From: an uncultured Alphaproteobacteria bacterium
Lineage (GTDB): Bacteria > Pseudomonadota > Alphaproteobacteria > CAAHEQ01 > UBA3637
Assembly (NCBI GenBank): GCA_947629595.1
Contig: CANREI010000003.1
Location: 1 to 33,651 of the forward strand
Length of the DNA stretch: 33,651 nt
Reading direction: 5' to 3'
Shown here one piece after another: positions 22,701 to 30,057 of this stretch. The position numbers and the translations under genes were made by a program. The number at the start of each line of letters is the position of its first letter. The first letter of the stretch is position 1. Under the pieces are notes generated by a model. It had not been told where the DNA came from and ran no database searches. It was given only the letters and a program-made list of their open reading frames with translations.

Positions 22701-25700
22701 ACCGGTGTTGTGATTGATGAAACGGGACAAATGGTCTCGGTGATGGCCGTTAACAATAAAGTGTTGCAAAAAGACAGATTCTTGGGTGCCGGTTCCGCTT
22801 CACCTTATGTTTATGCCACCGATGACCGACCGATGGGACGTGTTTTACAACCCGGTGTCGGTATCGGAAACGACGGCTTGTTAATCGGTTGGACAAGAAC
22901 GGACGGTTCTATCGGAACACAAAGCGATTCGCTCGGAAACGTGTTGTTTGATAATCATATTATTAACGAAAAAGGAATGATTATCGGAACTTATGTGCCG
23001 TTCGGTGCCGTTGCTTTTTCCGATGAAGGGAAAACAATCGGCGTGATTGGCAAAAACGGGGAATTGGTAAACGATAACGATATTTCCAAAGGCAAAATCC
23101 ACGCGGCGGATTTAGTGGTTCAAAACGGTGAGATTTCAGGCAAACTCATGTGCGAACTGCCCTTTGTCAGCAATAATTTACTGGGCAAAATGTCGGGGCT
23201 TTCTCAATATACCGGCGAAGTGATCAGTCTGGCGAATAAAAAGAATATCGGAAACTTATTACCGAATGATTATGTCACAAGTATGAACGGACAAATCAGT
23301 GCCGGTTTAACGGCGCAGGGAACACCCGTCACAAACTCTTATACCTCATTGGGACAAGCTTATGTAAACGGTACAACGGCGTTAAAAAACAATCCGACGG
23401 GAGAAGTCAGCGGCATTAAAGTTATTTATGACAATACCGGCAAAGTTATCGGCAGCATTTTACCGGCGGCAACCTTTATCAGCAGAACGGGAAATTTCAT
23501 CGGTAAAACAGCTGCAAGTCGAATTGTGACAGACCGAAAAGGAAAGCAAGCGGCTTTGCAAATGAACTTCGGCTATGCCTTAACAAGTGATAATATTTGG
23601 GCGGGCGGTATTTTACCGAAAGGATTGGCCGTGAATGATGACGCCGAAGCCATCGGTACAATTATGCCGGACGGTATTGTTTTAGACAGTGCCGATTCGA
23701 TTGTCGGCCGCGTTTTGGCTGACAGTGCCGTCATTGAAGTAACCGATAAAGAACTCTTTAATACCATGCCTTATGCCGGTTCCGTTGTGGCACAGGGTAT
23801 GCCGTTCAGCTATCGGGGTAAAGTATTGGGTGTGACAACTTTAAACGGTGCTGTTAAAGACACATCGGGCAACAAGATTTTCAAAATATTGGATGACGGA
23901 ACAATTTTAGGCAAAGATGAACCGTTGGCCGGTGCCGTTTTACCGTTTACAACCGCGACCGGATATAAAGGCGAAGTGTTGGGAGCTTTGGCCGGCGACG
24001 GTAAAGTTTTATCACCGGACGGTGATTCGAAAGGAACAATTGCCGTGAATGAAACGGTCAAAGCATCCGAATTAAAAATTGTCGGTGCATTGGTTCCGTC
24101 ACGGTTAATCACCAACGATTGTAAAGTTGTGGGCGTAACCAGTTATAACGGACAGGTCGTTGATGCCAACGGAACGGTTGTCGGTTATGTTAAACCCGAT
24201 AAATGGGCCGTTAATGCGGCCGGGCAACAAATCGGCCGCGTGACCCGTTCCGGTTTGGTGATTGCCGAAAACGGCGATTATCTCGGCAGAACGCTGCCCG
24301 ATTCCACAGTGGTTGATTTAGCCGGCGTCAATATGGGTTGCGCAAAAAATGACGGTTCGGTTGTTGACAATAACGGAAATGTTATCGGAAATATTGTTGA
24401 ACGCGGTCTTGTTTTAGGTAAAGACGGAAAGCCTATCGGTCGAATTAAAGCGACCGGCCAAGTTGTGAATAAAGACGGCGAAGTCATCGGTAAAGTTTTA
24501 GCCAACGGTGATGTGGTTGATAACGAGGGCAATGTTATCGGACATAATGTTTCCCGTGATCAAGAATTGTTGTTTGACGAAAAAGGGAATATTAAAGGAA
24601 CTTTCGGAACGGACGGCACTTTCTATGATCCGAAAACAGGGAAAGCCGTTTTCAAAGTTGACGGCGAAACGGGCAATGTTTATGATCCGCAAGGAAATCT
24701 CATCGGAAAGTTGGATGAAAAAACCGGTAATATTACCACATTAGACGGAGAAACACTTGACAATCTCACCATGTTGGTTGATAAAGACGGGCATGTGTTC
24801 GGTATTGTTTCGGGTTGTGATGTTAAAAACAATCTGGGTGAAAAAATCGGCTCCATTTTGGCCAACGGAAACGTGGTGGATTTAAACGGTGATGTTTTTG
24901 CCAAAATTTTGGGTGACGGTACCATTTTGGATAAAGACGGAAACGAAATGGGGCGTGTTGCCGGAACTGATACCCGCTTAGATAAATGCGGCATTAAATC
25001 GGTTGATTCCATTGACAGTATTGATAAGAGCGATATCGGCGGTAGCGGTACCGAAATAGCGGGACGGAAAATCATTATCGGCAACCAAAAATATAACGTT
25101 TCCGAAAAAGGCTCCATCATCAGCGATGACGGAACAATTATCGGTTATATGGGTGAAGACGGCAAGCCTTATACGTTGGATAATCGGATATTAACGACCA
25201 GCGGCGATGTGGCAGGACGTTCGCGTCCGGATGTGAAGCAAACACAGAAGTTAACACCGGAACAAGTGCAACAAATTAAAGATTTATTGACACAAAAACG
25301 GGAAAGTATGCGTGCCGGCATTACCGAACGCGGCAAAATTACGGCAAACGGACAAATTCAAGCCATGAGTCGTCCCAAAAAAGACAAAAAATGGAAAGGC
25401 GTGGGCGCTATTGTTTCCTCATGGCCGGTTGATATGTCTCGCGTGATTTTAAAGGATAAAGCCATTCCTGCCGTTATTGTTCGATCGGTGGATTCGCGGT
25501 TCTCCGATGTGCCGGTTACGGCTATTGTGGAACGACATGTCTATGCCGAACAAGGACGCAACATTCTCATTCCGGCCGGCAGCCGTGTCATCGGTAAAAT
25601 GTCGCAAGGCGATAACGGCGGTAAAGTGGCCAAAATGGAAATCACTTGGGAGCGTCTTATTCGTCCCGACGGCGGTGCATTCAGCTTTGCGGCAACCTCG

Positions 25701-26393
25701 GGTGATGCGCAGGGACGCGGCGGCGTTGCGGCTTATTTGGATGATCAGCTGATTAACAAATACGGTAAGCCGGTTATGACGTCTGTCGTTACATCGGCCA
25801 TTTCATATATGATGGCTGCCAACGATGACTATCAGGCGGATTTAGAATCGGGAACAACATCGCAATCTTCCAAATCGCAAGCTGCGAATGATGCCCGTCA
25901 GAACTTTATTGATGCCATGGATCGAATCTTTAATAACTTAATTCAGGAAGCAACGGAAATTCCGAATGTTGTCTTTGTGCCGTCCGGCACACGGGTGACT
26001 ATTTTCTCCGATCAGGATTTGTGGCTCCGTTCGGAAGATGATGATGTGGAGGAATATCAAAACTCGGAAGATTTTGTTGATACAACACAAATGCAAAAAC
26101 CGCAAACGGGTTCGTGGGTTGATAAACGAAATCAAGAAAGTTCTTCCGAAGAAGATAGTAACAACACGTCTGCCAATAAAACGGAAAGTAATAACAGCGA
26201 GGCCGAACAACAAAAAGAAGAACTGCCGAATTATTACGCACCGAATAATGCTTATAAAGAAGGCAGTAATTCTTCTGCCATACCGTCCAATCCCGTTTAT
26301 GACGGCAGTACGCCAACGGAAAACGTACCGCTTAAAGACAGAACCGTTGCGCCGGTCTTGCCGAAAACAGGATCAACAGGTTCTTTATTTTGA
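19788..26393 (+). CDS. virB10: Giant repeat-containing VirB10 (2201 aa)
   Basis: Domains in order: cytoplasmic tail (1-19); one membrane helix (about 20-40); charged, coiled-coil-prone stalk (44-72); an Ig-like beta domain resembling ASH/HYDIN-type domains (about 82-185, with tC...VGKNCIVKVLWNP); about 80 copies of a 17-residue repeat (about 314-1734, consensus G-x-v-I-G-x-V-x-x-D-G-x-V-v-d-x-x); a helical linker (about 1815-1860); and the TrbI/VirB10 core domain (about 1862-2082). The core shows AIPAVIVRSVDSRFSDVPVT, ILIPAGSRVIG and the antenna-like region around YGKPVMTSVVTSAISYMMA. An acidic Ser/Asn/Glu-rich tail ends the protein. VirB10 spans the envelope and couples inner-membrane energy to the outer-membrane pore. 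Classical VirB10 is about 380-450 aa; H. pylori CagY and Legionella DotG are known enlarged versions with unrelated repeats. The frame is intact throughout 6.6 kb, arguing for selection. Confidence 0.92.
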   Translation: MQGNKRTSSSEQYTKKSNRTLLFGGIILLLVFLTMLVLMSNGKKVQEEEQEPDWTNTQIEEREQEIQNGDPFSSGDAQLKAEPAQIEMNNVVLGSKVEAILTLTAEKAPIQFKKLEFAQQQADGFTTETTCSPDTPIEVGKNCIVKVLWNPIALQQLQNNLVITWKENSTRVITEQTTTVVVKGQSTDSKDCVICEDIRKKEAVEPKMAMGLNGEMYPINADDNTITIDGKKVHMTENGVFIDEEGNIVAIAPPEYIALNMQNELMGTVSDTNEVIDANGENVGKTLGDKTIVDSKLTVLGAAVPVLSVMDTQGKVIGKMTKEGTVVDGSGTVIGKVWVDHQVFSIDGQFMGYIRPWGLVADFSGKILGAIIPDGTVINGKNETIANITPNGFAINAQGELIGATIPEGVAVGPGCQSLGKVLQNGDVRDSYEQVIGKALIDGTIVNTANEEIGSVISQGLVINEKGEVIGYVNSEGKAVSNAGKVIGCINPDGTISAGKKFIGAVLSKGHVIGYSCGTIGTVFPSGEVFNNALHPVGRVMPDGLVKSAENKIIGMVVTRAAAVADGCRLLGLVSVNGQVLDLANQPVGCVTPEKTVINDKGDVLGSLAPRGVVHKDDGTVLGRIRLDGKVMDMEGKVIGCVNADGSVTSLTGEILAQAPTKDGIIMGDDGNPTGWTRVGNDIIDQYGNKIGTVNKNNAIVDATGKYIGFIPPDGSIFSPDGLILGRYSSKVGYATNQANERFGKVLSNMVVVSAETGEVVGGLIKDKTTFINQAGQIIGTLTAEGILKNTAGEVAGAVRGDGTVIDKDGNIIGWQVPTGDVFSTTGKFVGTAMESGEVFSTGHTKIGTILGNGIAISTDGKILGGVLPKMALAMDADGLVGYLAPDGKVTNTTGAVVGQGSPFGPVISPEGAVIAKLVGLNVYVDAHNKTVGWVSFEGTLKNKENRDIGFVTPNRMAFDKSNQLLGSEIQTGVVIDETGQMVSVMAVNNKVLQKDRFLGAGSASPYVYATDDRPMGRVLQPGVGIGNDGLLIGWTRTDGSIGTQSDSLGNVLFDNHIINEKGMIIGTYVPFGAVAFSDEGKTIGVIGKNGELVNDNDISKGKIHAADLVVQNGEISGKLMCELPFVSNNLLGKMSGLSQYTGEVISLANKKNIGNLLPNDYVTSMNGQISAGLTAQGTPVTNSYTSLGQAYVNGTTALKNNPTGEVSGIKVIYDNTGKVIGSILPAATFISRTGNFIGKTAASRIVTDRKGKQAALQMNFGYALTSDNIWAGGILPKGLAVNDDAEAIGTIMPDGIVLDSADSIVGRVLADSAVIEVTDKELFNTMPYAGSVVAQGMPFSYRGKVLGVTTLNGAVKDTSGNKIFKILDDGTILGKDEPLAGAVLPFTTATGYKGEVLGALAGDGKVLSPDGDSKGTIAVNETVKASELKIVGALVPSRLITNDCKVVGVTSYNGQVVDANGTVVGYVKPDKWAVNAAGQQIGRVTRSGLVIAENGDYLGRTLPDSTVVDLAGVNMGCAKNDGSVVDNNGNVIGNIVERGLVLGKDGKPIGRIKATGQVVNKDGEVIGKVLANGDVVDNEGNVIGHNVSRDQELLFDEKGNIKGTFGTDGTFYDPKTGKAVFKVDGETGNVYDPQGNLIGKLDEKTGNITTLDGETLDNLTMLVDKDGHVFGIVSGCDVKNNLGEKIGSILANGNVVDLNGDVFAKILGDGTILDKDGNEMGRVAGTDTRLDKCGIKSVDSIDSIDKSDIGGSGTEIAGRKIIIGNQKYNVSEKGSIISDDGTIIGYMGEDGKPYTLDNRILTTSGDVAGRSRPDVKQTQKLTPEQVQQIKDLLTQKRESMRAGITERGKITANGQIQAMSRPKKDKKWKGVGAIVSSWPVDMSRVILKDKAIPAVIVRSVDSRFSDVPVTAIVERHVYAEQGRNILIPAGSRVIGKMSQGDNGGKVAKMEITWERLIRPDGGAFSFAATSGDAQGRGGVAAYLDDQLINKYGKPVMTSVVTSAISYMMAANDDYQADLESGTTSQSSKSQAANDARQNFIDAMDRIFNNLIQEATEIPNVVFVPSGTRVTIFSDQDLWLRSEDDDVEEYQNSEDFVDTTQMQKPQTGSWVDKRNQESSSEEDSNNTSANKTESNNSEAEQQKEELPNYYAPNNAYKEGSNSSAIPSNPVYDGSTPTENVPLKDRTVAPVLPKTGSTGSLF
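20727..24989 (+). repeat. 51-bp coding tandem repeat (17-aa units) within virB10
   Basis: About 80 degenerate units of 51 bp encode 17 residues with the pattern G-x-(V/I)-(I/L)-G-x-(V/I)-x-x-(D/N/E)-G-x-(V/I)-x-(D/N)-x-x. Most units keep an exact 17-residue phase, with occasional 16-19-residue units (for example about residues 1581-1655). Units near the C-terminal end (24375-24527) are closest to consensus. A 15-mer encoding GEVIG recurs exactly at 21186-21200 and 24477-24491. Alternating hydrophobics and turn-forming Gly/Asp/Asn suggest short beta-strands stacked as a solenoid or beta-hairpin array. This is a protein-level repeat, not a CRISPR or a microsatellite. Confidence 0.9.
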
Positions 26394-26434
26394 CAACGGG
26401 GAAAAAGTTATTATATAAAAGAAAGGGATATTGA

Positions 26435-27424
26435 ATGGGCGAGTTATCAATTTCAGATACATATCGGGTATTAGAATCCGCACTGCGTCCGCTTTCTTAT
26501 TGGTATAATCAAGATAACGTGGAAGAAGTGGCGGTTGATTCGCCGGGCGGCATTTGGCTGCGTCTGCGCGGCAAACACACCTATCCGTGGCACTATTATG
26601 AAGATCCGAAACTCACACGAGAATATTTGAACAATATTTTATATATTATTGCCAACTCTTACGATTATGCTTTTGATCCCGATCAAGGCACGCCTGTTGT
26701 TTACGCAACGCTTCCCGGCGGACACCGTTTTACGGGCATTGCCGGACGAAACGTGATGTATGATAATAACGATTTAACGGGCGGTATTGCCTTGGCCATT
26801 CGTATTTATCGGGAAGACTTATCCATTTCCATGAGTGATTTCGGTATTCAGCAAGGCGCACGGCTTCGGCCGTTAAACCGATTAAAACAGGTTGAAGATC
26901 CGGATGATCCGTTCGATCGATTATTGCTCTCCATTAAACGCGGCGATCACGTTTTGGTCAGCGGGGCAACGGCAACCGGTAAAACAACGTTTTTAAATAA
27001 CCTGATTAAACTGTTGGATCCGCATAAGCGCATTTTAACCATTGAAGATACGCGCGAATTAATTGTGCCGCATAAAAATCGGGTGCATATTGTGTTACCG
27101 CGTACGGAACTCACGAACAAGTTTGACTATAAACGCGTGATTGACTTGGCGGTACGCTTTACGCCCGATGCCATCATCGGCGGTGAAATTTCCACTTCGA
27201 ATGCCGGTGCTTTGTGGGAATTGATGGGATCCGGTCACGATAACTGCTTTGCCACCATTCACGCCGAAAGCCCCGAAGCGGCCTATAAGGCGTTTATCGG
27301 GCGTATTTTACACTCTTATCCCACAACCGATCGGGAAAAAACCTATCGGGAAATGAAAGAGAAATTGCGTGTTGTTCAAATCAATCGTGACGGCAACATT
27401 CGGGCGGTTACGGAAGTAACTTAA
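26435..27424 (+). CDS. virB11: VirB11-family T4SS ATPase
   Basis: This 329-aa hexameric secretion ATPase has an N-terminal domain (about 1-135, with EEVAVDSPGGIWLRLRG) and a RecA-like domain. Motifs: Walker A GATATGKT (177-184), Asp box TIEDTREL (202-209), Walker B DAIIGGE (245-251) and His box GHDNCFATIHAES (267-279). The residues after Walker B read GGEISTS, whereas most VirB11 proteins have GE-I/L-R with a conserved Arg. VirB11 works at the cytoplasmic base with VirB4 in pilus assembly and substrate transfer. It is the last gene of the locus, 41 nt after virB10 with an AAAGGG ribosome-binding site. A terminator region follows. Confidence 0.93.
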   Translation: MGELSISDTYRVLESALRPLSYWYNQDNVEEVAVDSPGGIWLRLRGKHTYPWHYYEDPKLTREYLNNILYIIANSYDYAFDPDQGTPVVYATLPGGHRFTGIAGRNVMYDNNDLTGGIALAIRIYREDLSISMSDFGIQQGARLRPLNRLKQVEDPDDPFDRLLLSIKRGDHVLVSGATATGKTTFLNNLIKLLDPHKRILTIEDTRELIVPHKNRVHIVLPRTELTNKFDYKRVIDLAVRFTPDAIIGGEISTSNAGALWELMGSGHDNCFATIHAESPEAAYKAFIGRILHSYPTTDREKTYREMKEKLRVVQINRDGNIRAVTEVT

Positions 27425-27436
27425 TGCTTGTTTTTC

Positions 27437-27486
27437 AAACCCCGTTACGGGGTTTCTTAAAAACAACGGCTCTTTCCGTCATTTTT
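27437..27486. terminator. Terminator pair between convergent virB11 and lon-like gene
   Basis: First hairpin: AAACCCCG (27437-27444) pairs perfectly with CGGGGTTT (27448-27455) around a TTA loop, but its T-run is poor. Second hairpin: ACGG (27466-27469) with CCGT (27476-27479), followed by T6 on the plus strand and, read the other way, by TGTTTTT on the minus strand. Together they can end transcripts from both convergent genes. Confidence 0.65.
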
Positions 27487-27493
27487 TAAAAAA

Positions 27494-29881
27494 TTATTTC
27501 TTTTTTTGCCGAATATCCGTTTCCTGCGCTTTTTGGAAAAATTCACGCATCCGACGCGTAATAATGCCGTTGACGGAATTGCTCGGATATTGCCCGTTTT
27601 TATCAAGCGTACCCGCGGGTAATCCCGTTAAAATTTCCATACCTTCATCAATGGTATTCACGGCATAGATGTGGAATTTTCCTTGCTCGACGGCCGAAAC
27701 AACATCAGGCGCCAACATTAAATTATGAACGGTACTGGCCGGAATAATCACCCCTTGATGAGAAGTTAACCCTTGCTTTTGACACACGGCAAAATAGCCT
27801 TCAATTTTTTCGTTAACGGCGCCGACAGCCTGTACCTGTCCTAACTGATTGACCGATCCCGTTACGGCAATAGCCTGATTAAGCGGTAAATTACCGATGG
27901 CGGAAAGCAAACAATAAAGCTCGGTTGATGAAGCCGAATCGCCGTCCAACTCACTGTAAGATTGCTCAAACACCAAAGAGGCATCCAGTGAAAGCGGCAT
28001 TCCCTGCGAAAAACGCGCCGCCAAAAACGAAGAGAGAATTAAAACACCCTTTGAATGCAAAGCCCCGCCCAATTCCACTTCTCTTTCAACATCAATTAAA
28101 TCACCGTGTCCCAAGTGAACCTGACACGTTACCCGATTCGGACGCCCGAATGAAAACGAACCGTAATCGTGAACCACCAACGCATTTAATTGCCCGACTT
28201 TTTGTCCGCTCGTTTCAATGGCAATAATACCGCGTTGCACCATTTCCAAAATTTCGTTTTGCATAGCGCCTGACCGCTTGCGTTTGGCCTGCAAAGCTTC
28301 TTCAATATGCACGGGCAACACCTGCTTTGATTTATGCAGCGTTGCAAAAAAACTGGATTCGCGCATCACATCATTCACATGTGTCATAAACGTGCTTAAA
28401 TGCGCGCAATCCCCCGACAAACGGGACGCATATTCCAAAATGCGTCGCAAGGCATCATTGGAAAAGGCCTTTAATTTTTCATGACGGGCAAAATTCACCA
28501 AAATTTGCGCATAAATGCGTTCGGTTTCTTTTGTGCGCTCCGTTTTTTGCGCAAATCGCGATTGAATTTTAAACAATTCACCGAATTCATCGTCTTTTTC
28601 CATTAAAGCATAATATAAACCGGCCTCTCCGATTAAAATCACTTTAACCGATAAGGGAATCACCGCCGGCATTAACGAAACAACACCGGAAATGGAATTA
28701 TCGTCGGTACCCGATTCCATTTTAATTTCTTTGGAAAATAACGAGCGTTTTAACGCATTCCACACATATTCGTTTTCAATCAATTCGCGCGCTTCAATAA
28801 TTAAATAACCGCCGTTGGCCTGATGCAATGCACCGGATCGAATCAATGAAAAATCGGTAATTAAAGAGCCTAAATGTTGTTGGCGCTCGATTTTACCGAC
28901 CAAATTCGAGAGTGTCGGGTGGTTTAAATGAACAACGGGCGCACCGGAACCCGCTTTGTGCGAAACAAACAGATTAACGGCATAGCGTGACCACATTTCG
29001 CTGACTTGTTCGGCAACCGCTTCCCAATTCGCCTCGTTCGGTTGAACGGTAAAAAGAGCAATATTATCCAAAATATCTTGCTTAATGGCTTCCAAATAGG
29101 CCATAATAACGGCCGATTTCGCATACGTTTTTAAAACGGGCTTCATAACGGTTTTTAACAATTTTGTTGCCATTTCCGTATGCAGTTGCTTTAACATTTC
29201 CAGTTGCGCCGATTCCCAATTCGGTATTTCCTTAATGGTTTCCTCCAACCGTTGCTGCGCGCTTTTTAATTGTTCCAAAATATCTTTTCTTTCTTCTTTC
29301 GGCAGCTTATTAAATGTTTTCGGCGTTAAAATCTTGCCGTTTTTAACCGGCCCCACGGCCACACCCGTCGGCATACGCATTAACGTCACGTTATCGGTTT
29401 CCACCGCTTTTTGCAATTGATTAAAATAATCATCTTTGGCACGGGTACATTGCTGTTCAATATGCGCCACCTGAATTTTATAGGCTTCATCGGCAAACAA
29501 CGCCGGTAAATTCAATTTCAGCGCGTTTACCGTTTTTTTCATATCTTTGGCAAAAACTTTACCGCCGCCGGCGGGAAAATTAAGCGCTATCGGCTGATGC
29601 GGTGTTTCAAAATTATGCACGAAACACCAATCATCGGGCGTTTTTTGCGAGGCGGCATACTCTTTCACCGTTTGAATGGTTAAAACCGTTCGGCCGACCC
29701 CTTTGGGACCCGTACAAAAAATATTATAACCGGTGGCTTTCATTTGAATGCCGAAATTGATGGCTTCAAGCGCATCATCTTGCCCCAAAATGGGACTTGT
29801 TTTCGGTAAAGAAGCAATGTCGCTGTCTTTTAGCAGACTTTTGGTGTAAATTTGTTTGGATTTTAATTCATATTTTTTCAT
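27494..29881 (-). CDS. Lon-family ATP-dependent protease (YcbZ/LonB-like)
   Basis: This 795-aa protein has an N-terminal AAA+ region with a P-loop reading GPKGVGRT (58-65; Arg in place of the second Lys is usual in this branch), a long helical insertion (about 100-330) and the HQANGGYLIIEAREL segment that acts as Walker B. The C-terminal Lon protease domain carries catalytic Ser649 in DGDSAS and Lys692 in NEKIEG, 43 residues apart as in Lon. Unlike LonA it lacks the N-terminal substrate-binding LAN domain, and it matches the family annotated as Lon-related putative protease. It likely degrades damaged or specific regulatory proteins in the cytosol. It is monocistronic, convergent with virB11 and divergent from dnaN. 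Whether it has any link to the T4SS is unknown. Confidence 0.9.
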   Translation of the reverse strand: MKKYELKSKQIYTKSLLKDSDIASLPKTSPILGQDDALEAINFGIQMKATGYNIFCTGPKGVGRTVLTIQTVKEYAASQKTPDDWCFVHNFETPHQPIALNFPAGGGKVFAKDMKKTVNALKLNLPALFADEAYKIQVAHIEQQCTRAKDDYFNQLQKAVETDNVTLMRMPTGVAVGPVKNGKILTPKTFNKLPKEERKDILEQLKSAQQRLEETIKEIPNWESAQLEMLKQLHTEMATKLLKTVMKPVLKTYAKSAVIMAYLEAIKQDILDNIALFTVQPNEANWEAVAEQVSEMWSRYAVNLFVSHKAGSGAPVVHLNHPTLSNLVGKIERQQHLGSLITDFSLIRSGALHQANGGYLIIEARELIENEYVWNALKRSLFSKEIKMESGTDDNSISGVVSLMPAVIPLSVKVILIGEAGLYYALMEKDDEFGELFKIQSRFAQKTERTKETERIYAQILVNFARHEKLKAFSNDALRRILEYASRLSGDCAHLSTFMTHVNDVMRESSFFATLHKSKQVLPVHIEEALQAKRKRSGAMQNEILEMVQRGIIAIETSGQKVGQLNALVVHDYGSFSFGRPNRVTCQVHLGHGDLIDVEREVELGGALHSKGVLILSSFLAARFSQGMPLSLDASLVFEQSYSELDGDSASSTELYCLLSAIGNLPLNQAIAVTGSVNQLGQVQAVGAVNEKIEGYFAVCQKQGLTSHQGVIIPASTVHNLMLAPDVVSAVEQGKFHIYAVNTIDEGMEILTGLPAGTLDKNGQYPSNSVNGIITRRMREFFQKAQETDIRQKKK

Positions 29882-29980
29882 TTTTTACTCCGTGTTTGTT
29901 TTCTTATAACCTTTTTTTGATTGAAATAAAAGATTTTTTATAAAAAAGACGAAAAAAAGTTTGTGAAACGCATTTTTTTG

Positions 29981-30009
29981 TGTCTTTTTTTAAAAAAATA
30001 TTCTATACT
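29981..30009 (+). promoter_or_regulatory. Probable dnaN promoter
   Basis: A good -10 TATACT (30004-30009) lies 49 nt before the dnaN ATG. The best -35 at 17 bp is TGTCTT (29981-29986), which is weak. The 176-nt divergent gap 29882-30057 is very AT-rich, and I saw no DnaA box (TTATCCACA-type) in it. A minus-strand promoter for the lon-like gene must also lie here but is not clear. Confidence 0.45.
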
Positions 30010-30057
30010 GTCACCAAGTAAAAATTTAAATCAACCATCATCGGAAGGAATCAAAAA

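Noticed and set aside
20727..24989. Repeat array read as an RTX toxin, adhesin or CRISPR-like element.
   Set aside because: The units are 17 residues, lack the nonapeptide GGXGXDXUX pattern, are fully coding in one frame and are followed by a VirB10 domain. DNA units are too diverged and have no spacers.
24680..25120. Minus-strand 146-codon frame within virB10, plus several similar antisense frames along the gene.
   Set aside because: They arise from the repetitive codon composition of virB10, have Pro/Ser/Thr-rich meaningless sequence and no start signals.
26340..26393. LPKTG near the C-terminus of the giant VirB10, resembling a sortase sorting signal.
   Set aside because: A sortase signal needs a hydrophobic segment and basic tail after the motif; here only six residues follow. 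The organism is Gram-negative and the protein is VirB10, so this is coincidence.
29882..30057. Possible replication origin in the AT-rich gap before dnaN.
   Set aside because: No DnaA-box-like sequence or iterons were found, and dnaA is not adjacent. The AT-richness is similar to other gaps in the window.
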